Origin: UBA668 sp040081465
GTDB taxonomy: Bacteria; Actinomycetota; Acidimicrobiia; Acidimicrobiales; Ilumatobacteraceae
NCBI GenBank assembly: GCA_040081465.1
Contig: JBEBGL010000010.1
Span: 3,508-67,507, forward strand
Direction: 5' to 3'
Length of the DNA stretch: 64,000 nt
The notes under the pieces are model-generated. The model saw nothing but the letters and a program-made list of their open reading frames with translations. It ran no database searches and was not told the DNA's origin. This document shows, piece by piece, positions 16,122 through 23,974 of this stretch (the stretch's first letter is position 1; the number at the start of each line of letters is the position of its first letter). The translations under genes and the position numbers were made by a program.

Positions 16122-17980
16122 TCGCTGGCGGGGCGACGCAGCACGATCGCGGCGGCGCCGGCCGTGTCGGCGATTACGTCCGACTTTGCGGCGTTCACGT
16201 TCACCTGTGAGTCCACCACGGTTCCGAGTACAAGCATCGCTCGCTCAAGGCCGGCCACCACCACATCGCGCACGGTGCAGGCACTGGCGATGCCGAGGCG
16301 ATCGAGTGGCACGACAGAGAGTTCGACTTGGCTGGCATCGAACAGGCTGTTGAACACCGAATTCAGTTCGTGGTTCTCCGACAGCTGCGACATCAACTGT
16401 GCCACCAGTCGATCGCTGACGATGAAGTTGTCGGTGGCCGAGCCGCCAGCGATTTGCACGTTGGCCGCGTTGCGCAACTCGGTGAGGATGAACGCGTCGG
16501 CGCTTGGGCAATTCGGCTCGGCAAGAATCTGGCGCAGGCTGAGCAGAGTCAGCAGGTTGCGACTGTCGTCGTCGGCGACGGAACGCGCTCGACCGCTGAG
16601 TATTGCGATCGTGTGATACGGGCGCTCGTGCACTAACCGCTGCAGTGTCGCGTGGTCTTGCGGGTCGCCCGAATGAGCATGCAGCGTGCAACGCTTCATC
16701 TGCAGGTTGGTGTCGGGCGGCTCGGGGTCGCAGACCATAATCTGTGAACCCTCTGGCAGGCGGCGGTCGAGTTGAGCGAGCAACGGCATCGCTAGGTGGT
16801 TCCAGCCGAGCAACAGGATCGGCGTCGGTGCTGTTGCCTCACGCCACGCCTGGCTCACGATTGCCTTCGGCTGCATGCCGGATACGAGGACAATCGTGTC
16901 GTCGTCCTCACTAATCGCAATCAACATGTCGCCTTCGGCAATGACCGTGTCGACTGGTGGCGCCAGCCGAATCGAGCCGTCGGCTGTGCGCAATCCAAGA
17001 ATCGACGACGTTTCGAACGACTGCACAGCTTCACCAAACGAGCGACCGACTAGTGCCGGTTCGCTGTGGAAATAGATCTCGTCGCCTTCAAAGTCGAACA
17101 GGTCTTGGTACACATCGCTCATGCCGTGATAGCGACATACCTCGGCAGTGACCTGCGCGATTACGTGCGGCCCGGTGACGGTGAGGGCACGGCCACGCGA
17201 CACGGTGTGCAGCGTGTCTGCCAACGTGCGTCGCTTCAGCTCAACAACCACGTGGCCCTTGTAGGCGGTCGCATTCAAGACCGCAAGCGTCGTGCGCACT
17301 GCGTCGGGGTCGGCGTCGGCTGACTGCTCGCTGGAGACGACGACGACCGACTTAGCGGTCTCGACGCCGACGGTGCGCAGGTTCTCGACATTGGCCGTTT
17401 CGCCGGTGCGTGTGATCGTGATCATTCGCCGATTGATCTTGGAAGCGGTCGACAGGGCATCGTCCATCGCTTCCTTGGGGAAATCGGCGAGAACGACGAC
17501 TGCCGATTTGCGCTGATTGCTGTTGGCTTCAGCCAACTCAGTGATCATCGCCTCGACAGCAGACGACCAACCGAGGATCAATGTGTGGTTGTTCAACACC
17601 ACTGCGCCACGACCTCGCCGCAACGCCTGCAACCGCCCATCGAGACCAGTGGTGATCACACCGATCAATGCACTGACAATAAACAGACCGCCCAAGGTTG
17701 CGAGAAGGCTGACGCCGCGCAACGACCATCCGCTATCGCCGCCCATCGTGCCTGGGTCGAAAGTGCGCATGAGCGACGACCACCCAGCCTCGATGAAACC
17801 GCGCTCACCGTTGGGGTTGGTGATCCCGCCAATGATGACGACAGTCGCGCAGAGGAGTATGAGAAGCAGCGTGACCAGGGCGAGCAGTGCGATCAGCGGC
17901 CCGGCACCGCGAGCCATCATGCGTTCGAACCAAAACGAAAACCGACGGCGAAGTGATGGACGTGGCGTGCGTTCAGTCAT
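16118..17980 (-). CDS. CASTOR/POLLUX-like putative ion channel
   Basis: 620 residues. Membrane segments occur near residues 28-52 and 92-113, with a short pore-like segment between them (TFDPGTMGGDSGWS). Two large cytosolic RCK/TrkA-N-like regions follow (ALRRGRGAVVLNNHTLILGW near 125, and ATAPTPILLLGWNHLAMPLL near 390). This is the layout of actinobacterial homologues of the plant CASTOR/POLLUX channels, which gate monovalent cations or calcium through RCK rings. The ion is unknown. It overlaps the upstream MORN-like gene by eight bases, so the two may be co-translated. Confidence 0.8.
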   Translation of the reverse strand: MTERTPRPSLRRRFSFWFERMMARGAGPLIALLALVTLLLILLCATVVIIGGITNPNGERGFIEAGWSSLMRTFDPGTMGGDSGWSLRGVSLLATLGGLFIVSALIGVITTGLDGRLQALRRGRGAVVLNNHTLILGWSSAVEAMITELAEANSNQRKSAVVVLADFPKEAMDDALSTASKINRRMITITRTGETANVENLRTVGVETAKSVVVVSSEQSADADPDAVRTTLAVLNATAYKGHVVVELKRRTLADTLHTVSRGRALTVTGPHVIAQVTAEVCRYHGMSDVYQDLFDFEGDEIYFHSEPALVGRSFGEAVQSFETSSILGLRTADGSIRLAPPVDTVIAEGDMLIAISEDDDTIVLVSGMQPKAIVSQAWREATAPTPILLLGWNHLAMPLLAQLDRRLPEGSQIMVCDPEPPDTNLQMKRCTLHAHSGDPQDHATLQRLVHERPYHTIAILSGRARSVADDDSRNLLTLLSLRQILAEPNCPSADAFILTELRNAANVQIAGGSATDNFIVSDRLVAQLMSQLSENHELNSVFNSLFDASQVELSVVPLDRLGIASACTVRDVVVAGLERAMLVLGTVVDSQVNVNAAKSDVIADTAGAAAIVLRRPASD

Positions 17981-18470
17981 TCATTGAGCATTGCACGCGG
18001 CGAGAACGATGGCGTGCTGAGCGGCGTCCGTCGATGTATCGCAACTCATGGCGGAGGGTTCCATCGTGGCGCCACTTGCGAATCGCAGGTTCCCCATTCG
18101 CCGAGTCGTTGCGCTTTCCGTCGCGGTAGTGCTCTTCGTAGTGCAGCGAGCCGTCGGCATAGAAACCACGTACTGCTGGCCCACCACCTGCCGGATCGTC
18201 AAGCGCACCATGCGAGTAGAAGAGCTCGTACTTCACTGTGCCGTCGCCGCGCAGCCGCCGGTAGGCAGGGCTCGTTCGGCCGGGGTTATGCAATACGCCG
18301 TCGCGGTACCAGGCCACGTACACCATCGACCCGCCCGCGAAGCGCCTGACGCGACCGGTGTAGTTGGCCGGGATCTTTGCCTCGTCATCAACCTCGATTG
18401 TGTTGATAACGCGAAAGGTCAGCGAATTGGGAACTAGGTCGACGAACTCCATTACAAGAGATATCGCCAC
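17973..18470 (-). CDS. MORN-like repeat protein
   Basis: 165 residues, starting GTG at 18470 (ATG at 18452 is an alternative). From about residue 65 onward it contains three copies of a roughly 30-residue unit of the type 'GxPAxRxxxxDGxLxxExxYxDGxxxD': SPAYRRLRGDGTVKYELFY, PAVRGFYADGSLHYEEHY and PAIRKWRHDGTLRHELRY. These resemble the MORN/YwqK-like repeats found in antitoxin-like and surface proteins. The C-terminus is Arg-rich and overlaps the channel gene by eight bases. Function unknown; the overlap suggests co-expression with the channel. Confidence 0.65.
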   Translation of the reverse strand: MAISLVMEFVDLVPNSLTFRVINTIEVDDEAKIPANYTGRVRRFAGGSMVYVAWYRDGVLHNPGRTSPAYRRLRGDGTVKYELFYSHGALDDPAGGGPAVRGFYADGSLHYEEHYRDGKRNDSANGEPAIRKWRHDGTLRHELRYIDGRRSARHRSRRVQCSMND

Positions 18471-18493
18471 ACCAGTGGCTGATCTTGAACGAA

Positions 18494-19066
18494 CTACAGG
18501 CGAACGAAGTACTGCACTTCGGGCACCGGAGTCGCGTTTTGTGGCTCGAACATCATCTCGAGGCCGGTCGCGAACCAGCCCGACTTCTCGTAGAACACGC
18601 GGGCCCTGGGGTTATCACGCAGCACCCACAGCACGGCCTCAGCGAACCCCTCGTCGCGTAAGTACTCGTGACACCTTGCGATCAGGGCGGAAGCGGCACC
18701 CGAGCCCCATGCGTCGGGGTGCAAGTAGAACCCGTAAATCTCGCCGCGGGCGAGCCCCGTCGGCGCCTCAAGAGTCTCAGGATTGGCGTCGGTGCCGCTT
18801 TGGTCGCAGATGGGTTCGACGCGCTCGGGGCCGATGTGCCCGAACCCGACTACCCGTTCGCGAAGCAGCACCACAAACAGTTGCGAGTTGGCGAATTCGC
18901 CCCAGGTCCATGCCCGCCACCGCTCAAGACGCGACGACGCGAACTCGGGGGCGTCTAGAAACTCGGTCGGGAAGACGTGGCGATAACCAGAGCGCCAACC
19001 CTCGATGTGCGCCGCCGCGATGGCATCGGCGTCTTCAGGTTGCGCAACCCGCACCCGAACTGGCAT
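18494..19066 (-). CDS. GNAT-family N-acetyltransferase
   Basis: 190 residues. It begins MPVRVRVAQPEDADAIAAAH, the typical first strand and helix of GNAT enzymes. The acetyl-CoA-binding region lies near residues 110-135 (EIYGFYLHPDAWGSGAASAL), followed by NPRARVFYEKSGW near 160. The substrate is unknown. The start is fixed by TGATG: the ATG shares its A with the stop codon of the upstream sigma factor gene, so translation is coupled. The frame is open far upstream, but that is only the complementary frame of the sigma gene. Confidence 0.88.
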   Translation of the reverse strand: MPVRVRVAQPEDADAIAAAHIEGWRSGYRHVFPTEFLDAPEFASSRLERWRAWTWGEFANSQLFVVLLRERVVGFGHIGPERVEPICDQSGTDANPETLEAPTGLARGEIYGFYLHPDAWGSGAASALIARCHEYLRDEGFAEAVLWVLRDNPRARVFYEKSGWFATGLEMMFEPQNATPVPEVQYFVRL

Positions 19067-20001
19067 CACACGGCAAGAAGGTCGCGCGCACCGGTGTCGG
19101 AGGACGGATGGCGCAGCTTGCTCATCGCGCGTGCTTCGATTTGGCGAATGCGCTCGCGGGTGAGATTGAAGTGCTCGCCCACCTCTTCCAGCGTGCGCGG
19201 CTCGCCGCGGTCGAGGCCAAAGCGCAACTTCAAGATCTCGCGCTCGCGCTCGTCGAGCGGCGCCAGCAGTCGTGAGATTTCCTCGGGCAACAGCGCGGTG
19301 GCCGCGACCTCGAAGGGACTCTCGGCCGAACGATCTTCCACGACGTCGCCCAGTTCGGCATCGCCATCTTCGCGAAGCGGTTCGCTGAGCGACAGCGGCT
19401 CGGCCGCGAAGCGCAGCGCTTCGGTGACCTTGTCTTCTGGCATCTCGACTTCTTTGGCGAGCTCGCTGAGCGTCGCCGGCCGGCCCATCTTCAGTTCCAG
19501 TCGGCTGCGCGCCTTTTGCAGCCGGGCAAGCGTGTCGCCAGCATGGACTGGTAGGCGAATGGTGCGCCCGGTGTTGGCGATGCCGCGGGTGATCGCTTGG
19601 CGGATCCACCACGTTGCGTAGGTCGAGAACTTGAAGCCCTTGCGCCAGTCGAACTTCTCTACGGCGTGCATCAGGCCGAGGTTGCCCTCCTGGATCAGGT
19701 CGAGCAGCGGCAGACCGGACGCTTGGTACTTCTTGGCTATCGACACGACCAGTCGCAGGTTGCTCTGCACGAATCCGCGCTCGGCATCTTCACCCTCACG
19801 CGCTGCACGCCGCAGTTCGCGCTTGCGCGCCGCAGTTATGCCCTTGGCGTTGGAAAGCTCGTCGTTGGCCAACTTGCCGGCCTCGATCTGCTTGGCGAGG
19901 CGAACCTCGTCGTCCTTGGTGAGCAGTGTGTATTGGCCAATATCGGTCAGATACAGGCGGACCAGGTCTTCTTCGTCCCGTTCCACGCGATCTTTCGCCA
20001 C
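19066..20001 (-). CDS. RNA polymerase sigma factor, sigma-70 group 1/2
   Basis: 311 residues from GTG at 20001, preceded by AGGGAG at about eight bases. Region 1.2 is DLVRLYLTDIGQYTLLT. Region 2 (about 80-145) includes LRLVVSIAKKYQASGLPLLD, GNLGLMHAVEKFDWRKGFKF and YATWWIRQAI. Region 3 lies near 150-225 and region 4 near 250-300 with LTRERIRQIEARAMSKLRHP. Region 1.1 is missing, so it is a short SigA or a SigB/HrdB-like group 2 factor; which it is depends on what else the genome has. It probably recognises -35/-10 promoters such as the one at 15407-15436. Confidence 0.92.
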   Translation of the reverse strand: MAKDRVERDEEDLVRLYLTDIGQYTLLTKDDEVRLAKQIEAGKLANDELSNAKGITAARKRELRRAAREGEDAERGFVQSNLRLVVSIAKKYQASGLPLLDLIQEGNLGLMHAVEKFDWRKGFKFSTYATWWIRQAITRGIANTGRTIRLPVHAGDTLARLQKARSRLELKMGRPATLSELAKEVEMPEDKVTEALRFAAEPLSLSEPLREDGDAELGDVVEDRSAESPFEVAATALLPEEISRLLAPLDEREREILKLRFGLDRGEPRTLEEVGEHFNLTRERIRQIEARAMSKLRHPSSDTGARDLLAV

Positions 20002-20150
20002 AATTTGCTCCCTAGGAAAAGGCCTGGACTGAAGACTGAGACTTAACGACTAACCAGGGCAGATGAACACCCGGTGATTTGGTCACGATACCGACTGCGT
20101 CAAGCCCCACAACCCTCCATGCACGAATTCACTAGCTATGGTTTTTGTCT

Positions 20151-20477
20151 GTGACTACCGGCGAATCGGGTGATGTTGAGCTGACGGTAGTCACCATGGA
20201 GTTTCAAGCGGCCGACGCCGAGACCTTGCTGGCAGTGCTTTCCAAGTATGTGGTGTTGACTCGCATGGAGGCCGGTTGTCGCAATGTCGACCTGTGCGCA
20301 TCGGTCGCGAATCCGGGCCGCTACCTGCTGATACAGAAGTGGGAATCCGGCGCCGCGCAACGGACACACTTCGACAGTCCCGGGATGGTTGAGATGGCGA
20401 CGAGTTGTACCGGCCTGCTGCAATCGCCGCCCAAGATCGAACTTTGGGACGGCGTCAGCGCCCACGATCTTCGCTAA
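20151..20477 (+). CDS. antibiotic biosynthesis monooxygenase (ABM)-like domain protein
   Basis: 108 residues from GTG at 20151 (TTG at 20145 is also possible). The dimeric alpha+beta barrel fold of the ABM family is seen as VTMEFQAADAETLLAVL, TRMEAGCRNVDL, RYLLIQKWES and HFDSPGMVEMA. Relatives are small quinone/haem monooxygenases or stress proteins without cofactor. The substrate is unknown. An 11-codon mini-ORF (20119-20154) beginning MHEFTSY ends in TGA overlapping this GTG (GTGA). A hairpin at the stop codon could end the transcript. Confidence 0.75.
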   Translation: MTTGESGDVELTVVTMEFQAADAETLLAVLSKYVVLTRMEAGCRNVDLCASVANPGRYLLIQKWESGAAQRTHFDSPGMVEMATSCTGLLQSPPKIELWDGVSAHDLR

Positions 20478-20490
20478 CCCGGTGTTAGCG
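20472..20490 (+). terminator. hairpin overlapping the ABM stop codon, weak terminator candidate
   Basis: CGCTAAC (20472-20478) and GTTAGCG (20484-20490) form a perfect seven-base-pair stem with a CCGGT loop. The stem includes the TAA stop, and a short T-rich tract follows. It lies between the ABM gene and the Bax-inhibitor gene and may separate their transcripts; the T tract is short, so termination may be partial. Confidence 0.45.
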
Positions 20491-20548
20491 TTTCGCCAAT
20501 TGACCAATTTGTTCGACGACCATTTTGTTAACGACCTAGGAGGTCGCA

Positions 20549-21352
20549 ATGTCTAATCCGATGATGTCCGAGAAGGCCGTCACCGAAGCGGCTCGCGCCG
20601 GTTGGGCCGCTCCAGACCCGAGTACTCGCAACACACCGATCACCGACGGGCCGATCAGCGGCTGGCAGTCAGGTCGCACGATGACAGCTGGTGGCACCGC
20701 ATCGGCGACGGGGGTGCTGCTGGTACTTCTGTTTGGTTCGGCAGTCGCCGGTTGGTCGATGACAGAGGCAACTCCCGGGTCGGAAGCCAAGTTCCCAGCG
20801 CTTGCTATCGGTGGCGTGCTGGTCGGGTTTGCGTGCGCCATTTTTCTGCACTTCAAGCCAACCTTCGCCAAGGTGCTCGGGCCTATCTACGCGATCGCCG
20901 AAGGTTTCTTCCTTGGTGCCATCTCGAAGGTCTACAACGACGCGTACGACGGCATCGTCGTGCAAGCCGTCGGTGCAACCCTCGCTGTCTTTGCCGTGAT
21001 GCTGTTCCTCTACAAGGCCAAGATCATCAAGGTCACCGATCGCTTTCGTCGCAACGTGATCATGGCGTCGATGGGTCTGATGGCGTTCTACCTCGTCTCG
21101 TTCGGCATCAACCTGTTCGGCGGCAACGTGCCGTTTATCAACGAAGCCACACCGATGGGAATCCTGTTCAGCGTGGTTGCGGCAGGCCTGGCGGCCATGA
21201 TGCTCGCCGTCGACTTCGACATGATCGATCGCGGCGTCGCGGCCGGTTGGCCGAAGGGCATGGAGTGGTACTGCGCGTTTGGGTTGCTGGCCACGCTGGT
21301 GTGGCTGTACCTCGAGATCTTGCGCCTACTCGCAAAGCTCAATCGCCGCTAG
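20549..21352 (+). CDS. Bax inhibitor-1/YccA family membrane protein
   Basis: 267 residues. A clear ribosome site AGGAGG lies seven bases before ATG. After a polar N-terminus of about 45 residues come seven predicted membrane segments (for example GVLLVLLFGSAVAGWSM, GPIYAIAEGFFLGAIS, VGATLAVFAVMLFLY, FALLATLVW-like segment near the end). The family conserves GPxYAxxEGxxLGxxS, which is present here. Members are pH-sensitive calcium leak channels or protease-interacting proteins in the cytoplasmic membrane. Its stop shares CTAG with the convergent hydrolase (21349-21352). Confidence 0.88.
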   Translation: MSNPMMSEKAVTEAARAGWAAPDPSTRNTPITDGPISGWQSGRTMTAGGTASATGVLLVLLFGSAVAGWSMTEATPGSEAKFPALAIGGVLVGFACAIFLHFKPTFAKVLGPIYAIAEGFFLGAISKVYNDAYDGIVVQAVGATLAVFAVMLFLYKAKIIKVTDRFRRNVIMASMGLMAFYLVSFGINLFGGNVPFINEATPMGILFSVVAAGLAAMMLAVDFDMIDRGVAAGWPKGMEWYCAFGLLATLVWLYLEILRLLAKLNRR

Positions 21353-22374
21353 AGCGAGGCGAGGTATCCCAGCAGCGCGTCATTAAATGCCTTCGGCGTT
21401 TCTTGCTGCACCCAGTGGCCCGCGCCTGGAATCTCGGTAACACCGCGCAACGTTGGAAGTTGCATCTTCATCCGATCGGGACCATTCGGGTCCATCAGCT
21501 TCACCACGTCGTACTCGCTCCAGATGAAGAAGCACGGCATCGTCAGTCGGTCGGCGCCGAGGCCTTTCATGCGAAGTGCGTTGTCGTCCATGTTGCGATA
21601 CCAACTCACGGGTCCGAAGAAGCCGCTGTGTGCAAACTCGCGGCCGTACAAATCGAGATCGGCGTCCGTCAGCCATGGTCCCTCAGGTCCAGTGAACGGA
21701 AGTGCTGGCGGCTCAACCGTGTGCGTCAGAAAGCCAGTGCCTTCCATCGGCGGCTGCTCGGTGGTTCGCGATCTGCTGGCCATTCCGGCACCAGAGGCAC
21801 CATAAAGGATGTGCGACATCGTGCGCCGCGCGTCGGCGTCGAGTTCTGCCTCGGGCGGTCCGACCTGCTGGAAATAGAGGATGTAGAAGAAGCGATCACC
21901 GTAGAGCATCTTGAACAGATCGGTCGGAGGTGCTGGCCATTCCAGATAGGGCACGCTCGTCGCGACAACTGCGCGCACGCGCTCGGGCGCGATACGAGCG
22001 GTGTCCCACGTGAGCATGGCACCCCAGTCGTGCCCAACGAACACTGCGTCGTCGTGTCCGAAGTGATCGAGTAGGCCAAGCAAATCGCCGCTGAGATTGT
22101 CGAGGCTGTACGCCGCGATGTCTTTGGGCGCTGAGGAATGTCCGTAGCCGCGCTGATCTGGCGCGATGACATGAAAGCCAGCGGCGGCGAGCGGCGCCAT
22201 CTGATGCCGCCAACAGTGCGCCAAGTCGGGGAAGCCGTGACAGAGAATGACCGCGGGGTTCGCTGCGTCACCGGCCTCATGCACCGCCAGCTCGACGCCG
22301 TTGACGGCGATGAGACTGGTGGTGACGAGTGATTCGTGCAGGCTGGAGTTGTTAGAGGTAGTAGCCGGAGACAT
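21349..22374 (-). CDS. alpha/beta hydrolase, epoxide-hydrolase-like
   Basis: 341 residues. The oxyanion-hole motif is LCHGFPDLAHCW. The nucleophile elbow GHDWGAML (near residues 117-124) has Asp rather than Ser, which is typical of epoxide hydrolases and haloalkane dehalogenases. The catalytic His is in GAGHWVQQETPKAF near the C-terminus, and cap-domain tyrosines are visible (ILYFQQVGPPEAELD region). It should open epoxides through a covalent ester intermediate; the substrate is unknown. Its start lies within the last 23 bases of the upstream exported-protein gene, so the pair may be expressed together. Confidence 0.85.
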   Translation of the reverse strand: MSPATTSNNSSLHESLVTTSLIAVNGVELAVHEAGDAANPAVILCHGFPDLAHCWRHQMAPLAAAGFHVIAPDQRGYGHSSAPKDIAAYSLDNLSGDLLGLLDHFGHDDAVFVGHDWGAMLTWDTARIAPERVRAVVATSVPYLEWPAPPTDLFKMLYGDRFFYILYFQQVGPPEAELDADARRTMSHILYGASGAGMASRSRTTEQPPMEGTGFLTHTVEPPALPFTGPEGPWLTDADLDLYGREFAHSGFFGPVSWYRNMDDNALRMKGLGADRLTMPCFFIWSEYDVVKLMDPNGPDRMKMQLPTLRGVTEIPGAGHWVQQETPKAFNDALLGYLASL

Positions 22375-23368
22375 CGATGATGAAGTTAGTACTTGCGCCT
22401 GTGGGTCCGCCGCAGATGACTGTGACCTGTCGTGAGGCGTTAAGTGTCAGCGAGACTCCGTTAGCAATTTTCTGATCACTCGCGGACCAGTTGATCGTTG
22501 ATGTCACCGCCGTCGTATCACCACCGGTGTTGACCGTCAGAAACCCACCGCCTCCGGCTATGGCAACGGTGTCTGTGACCGTGACATTGGCCGCGATCGC
22601 CGTCGCCCCAGCAGGCACGACATTGGTCTGAATGACCGTGCCCGACCCGTCGCGCGCATCCTTGATCGACACGGTGCGGTTCGACCCAGTCGCGAGCACA
22701 CCCGGGGCCGGAGCAGTTGTCCGCGAGTCGTATGCGCGGAATGGGGTGATCGCGTGGAAGGTGCCAGCAGTGGCCGGGCCAGCGAGCTTGCGCCACCTAG
22801 CGTTGTCGCCGGCGTCATCGAAGGTGTTGAACCACAGGTCGCCGCCGTCCACCTTGAACTCACCGGTGATTCCACCGGGTCCGGGAGGGCCGGAAAGCGA
22901 ACTGTCCATCAACATCAGCGGAGTCCCCGCATCCAACACCGCGGCACGCCCAGTTGCGGTCGAGCCGGCCCACAGCCCAATGCCATGACTGCCATCTCCG
23001 TACGCTGGGTCGGCGTACGCACCGACCGCGGCTTCCGCGAACAGGCCGCCCTCACGGACCATGCCGGTACTGATCGTGAACGCAGCGACCTCGTCGCCCG
23101 GCGTAGACCAGAACGTGTCGATGACGACGCGGGTCGGCGTTTGGGCCGTGCGGATTTCATTGCCGATCGTGAGAGTGTCGTCGTCGATAGCGGCAGCTGG
23201 GCGAGAGAGTGCGAGACCGCCGGCGGCGGCTCCGACAGCGGCGACCCCGATGCCGCGCAAGAGATTGCGACGATTCACCGGTTCTTCACGCTTCGTCTCC
23301 GACTCGTCGGTGCGATTCTGCGCACGCTTTTGTTCGGCCCTTAGTGATGCGAATTCGAACTGATCCAC
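22352..23368 (-). CDS. Tat-exported surface protein with repeated beta-type domain
   Basis: 338 residues from GTG at 23368, with an excellent AAAGGAGA site five bases upstream. A twin-arginine signal peptide (NRRNLLRGIGVAAVGAAAGG near residues 32-51, cleavage after ALSRPAAA) indicates export in folded form. The mature part is rich in Gly, Thr, Ser and Val and poor in Lys. Its C-terminal 130 residues (FRAYDSRTTAP, VPAGATAIAANVTVT, GGGGFLTVNTGG, and the ending FIIDVSGYYL) resemble a domain found in many actinobacterial secreted proteins. No enzyme motif is seen; a cell-surface or extracellular structural role is likely. Confidence 0.7.
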   Translation of the reverse strand: MDQFEFASLRAEQKRAQNRTDESETKREEPVNRRNLLRGIGVAAVGAAAGGLALSRPAAAIDDDTLTIGNEIRTAQTPTRVVIDTFWSTPGDEVAAFTISTGMVREGGLFAEAAVGAYADPAYGDGSHGIGLWAGSTATGRAAVLDAGTPLMLMDSSLSGPPGPGGITGEFKVDGGDLWFNTFDDAGDNARWRKLAGPATAGTFHAITPFRAYDSRTTAPAPGVLATGSNRTVSIKDARDGSGTVIQTNVVPAGATAIAANVTVTDTVAIAGGGGFLTVNTGGDTTAVTSTINWSASDQKIANGVSLTLNASRQVTVICGGPTGASTNFIIDVSGYYL

Positions 23369-23443
23369 AATCTCTCCTTTGAACCTGGGCTTAGTTGCCG
23401 ATTCGAAGGGTATGAGTCAGTTACTCGCGCGCATTAGACGGAA

Positions 23444-23974
23444 CTAACCGTTGTTGCAGATCGACTGCAGTTCGCTCCACGTCAGGTTTTCGGCTGCCCA
23501 CAACTGATCAAACGCGGCGTCGGCTGCATCGGTGAAGCCGTGTCGGTTGCGAAAGTTGTAGAGCCAACGTTGACGATTGATTCGCAGTCCCAGCCGCGAC
23601 AATCGTCCAGCGCAATACGTTTCCCAGGCCGCCATCTGCGGCAGGCTCAGCTCGTCGTCGGGCGGTGTCTCGGCGAAACCGCCGCGCAGGCGATCATTGA
23701 CTCGCAACAGAATGCGCCCGAGGTTGATCTTGGTGGCTACTTCGCTCTGGTTACGCGGTCGCTTCGAGTCCTCGAACGCCCCGCTCTCCACCGTTACAAC
23801 AATTTTGTCGCCGACCTCGGCCCGAACGCGACCGAGCGGCGTGGTTTCGTCGACGCATACATGAACTGGCTTGTCGATTCCGAGCGTTGCCACCAACGAC
23901 TCGCCGACCTTGCGAATCAGCGCACTGTCGAACGCGACGAACCGAAACTCCTCCGGCTCGACGCTGACTGTCAT
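23444..23974 (-). CDS. hypothetical protein coupled to the ferritin-like pair
   Basis: 176 residues, starting MTVSVEPEEFRFVAFDSALI. The middle part has a beta-rich stretch (VHVCVDETTPLGRVRAE, DKIVVTVESGAFED) and the C-terminus is helical with Trp residues (ENLTWSELQSICNNG). I do not recognise a family. Its ATG overlaps the stop of the upstream ferritin-like gene in ATGA (23971-23974), so it is the last member of a three-gene translationally coupled unit. It probably works with the two ferritin-like proteins, as chaperone, partner or regulator (inference). Confidence 0.6.
   Translation of the reverse strand: MTVSVEPEEFRFVAFDSALIRKVGESLVATLGIDKPVHVCVDETTPLGRVRAEVGDKIVVTVESGAFEDSKRPRNQSEVATKINLGRILLRVNDRLRGGFAETPPDDELSLPQMAAWETYCAGRLSRLGLRINRQRWLYNFRNRHGFTDAADAAFDQLWAAENLTWSELQSICNNG

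Noticed and set aside
18494..19612. 372-aa version of the acetyltransferase
   Set aside because: The first 180 codons are the antisense of the sigma-factor gene; the GNAT domain starts at 19066 with a TGATG coupling.
20602..22074. 490-codon plus-strand open frame over the Bax-inhibitor and hydrolase genes
   Set aside because: Arg/His-rich shadow frame overlapping two well-recognised genes.
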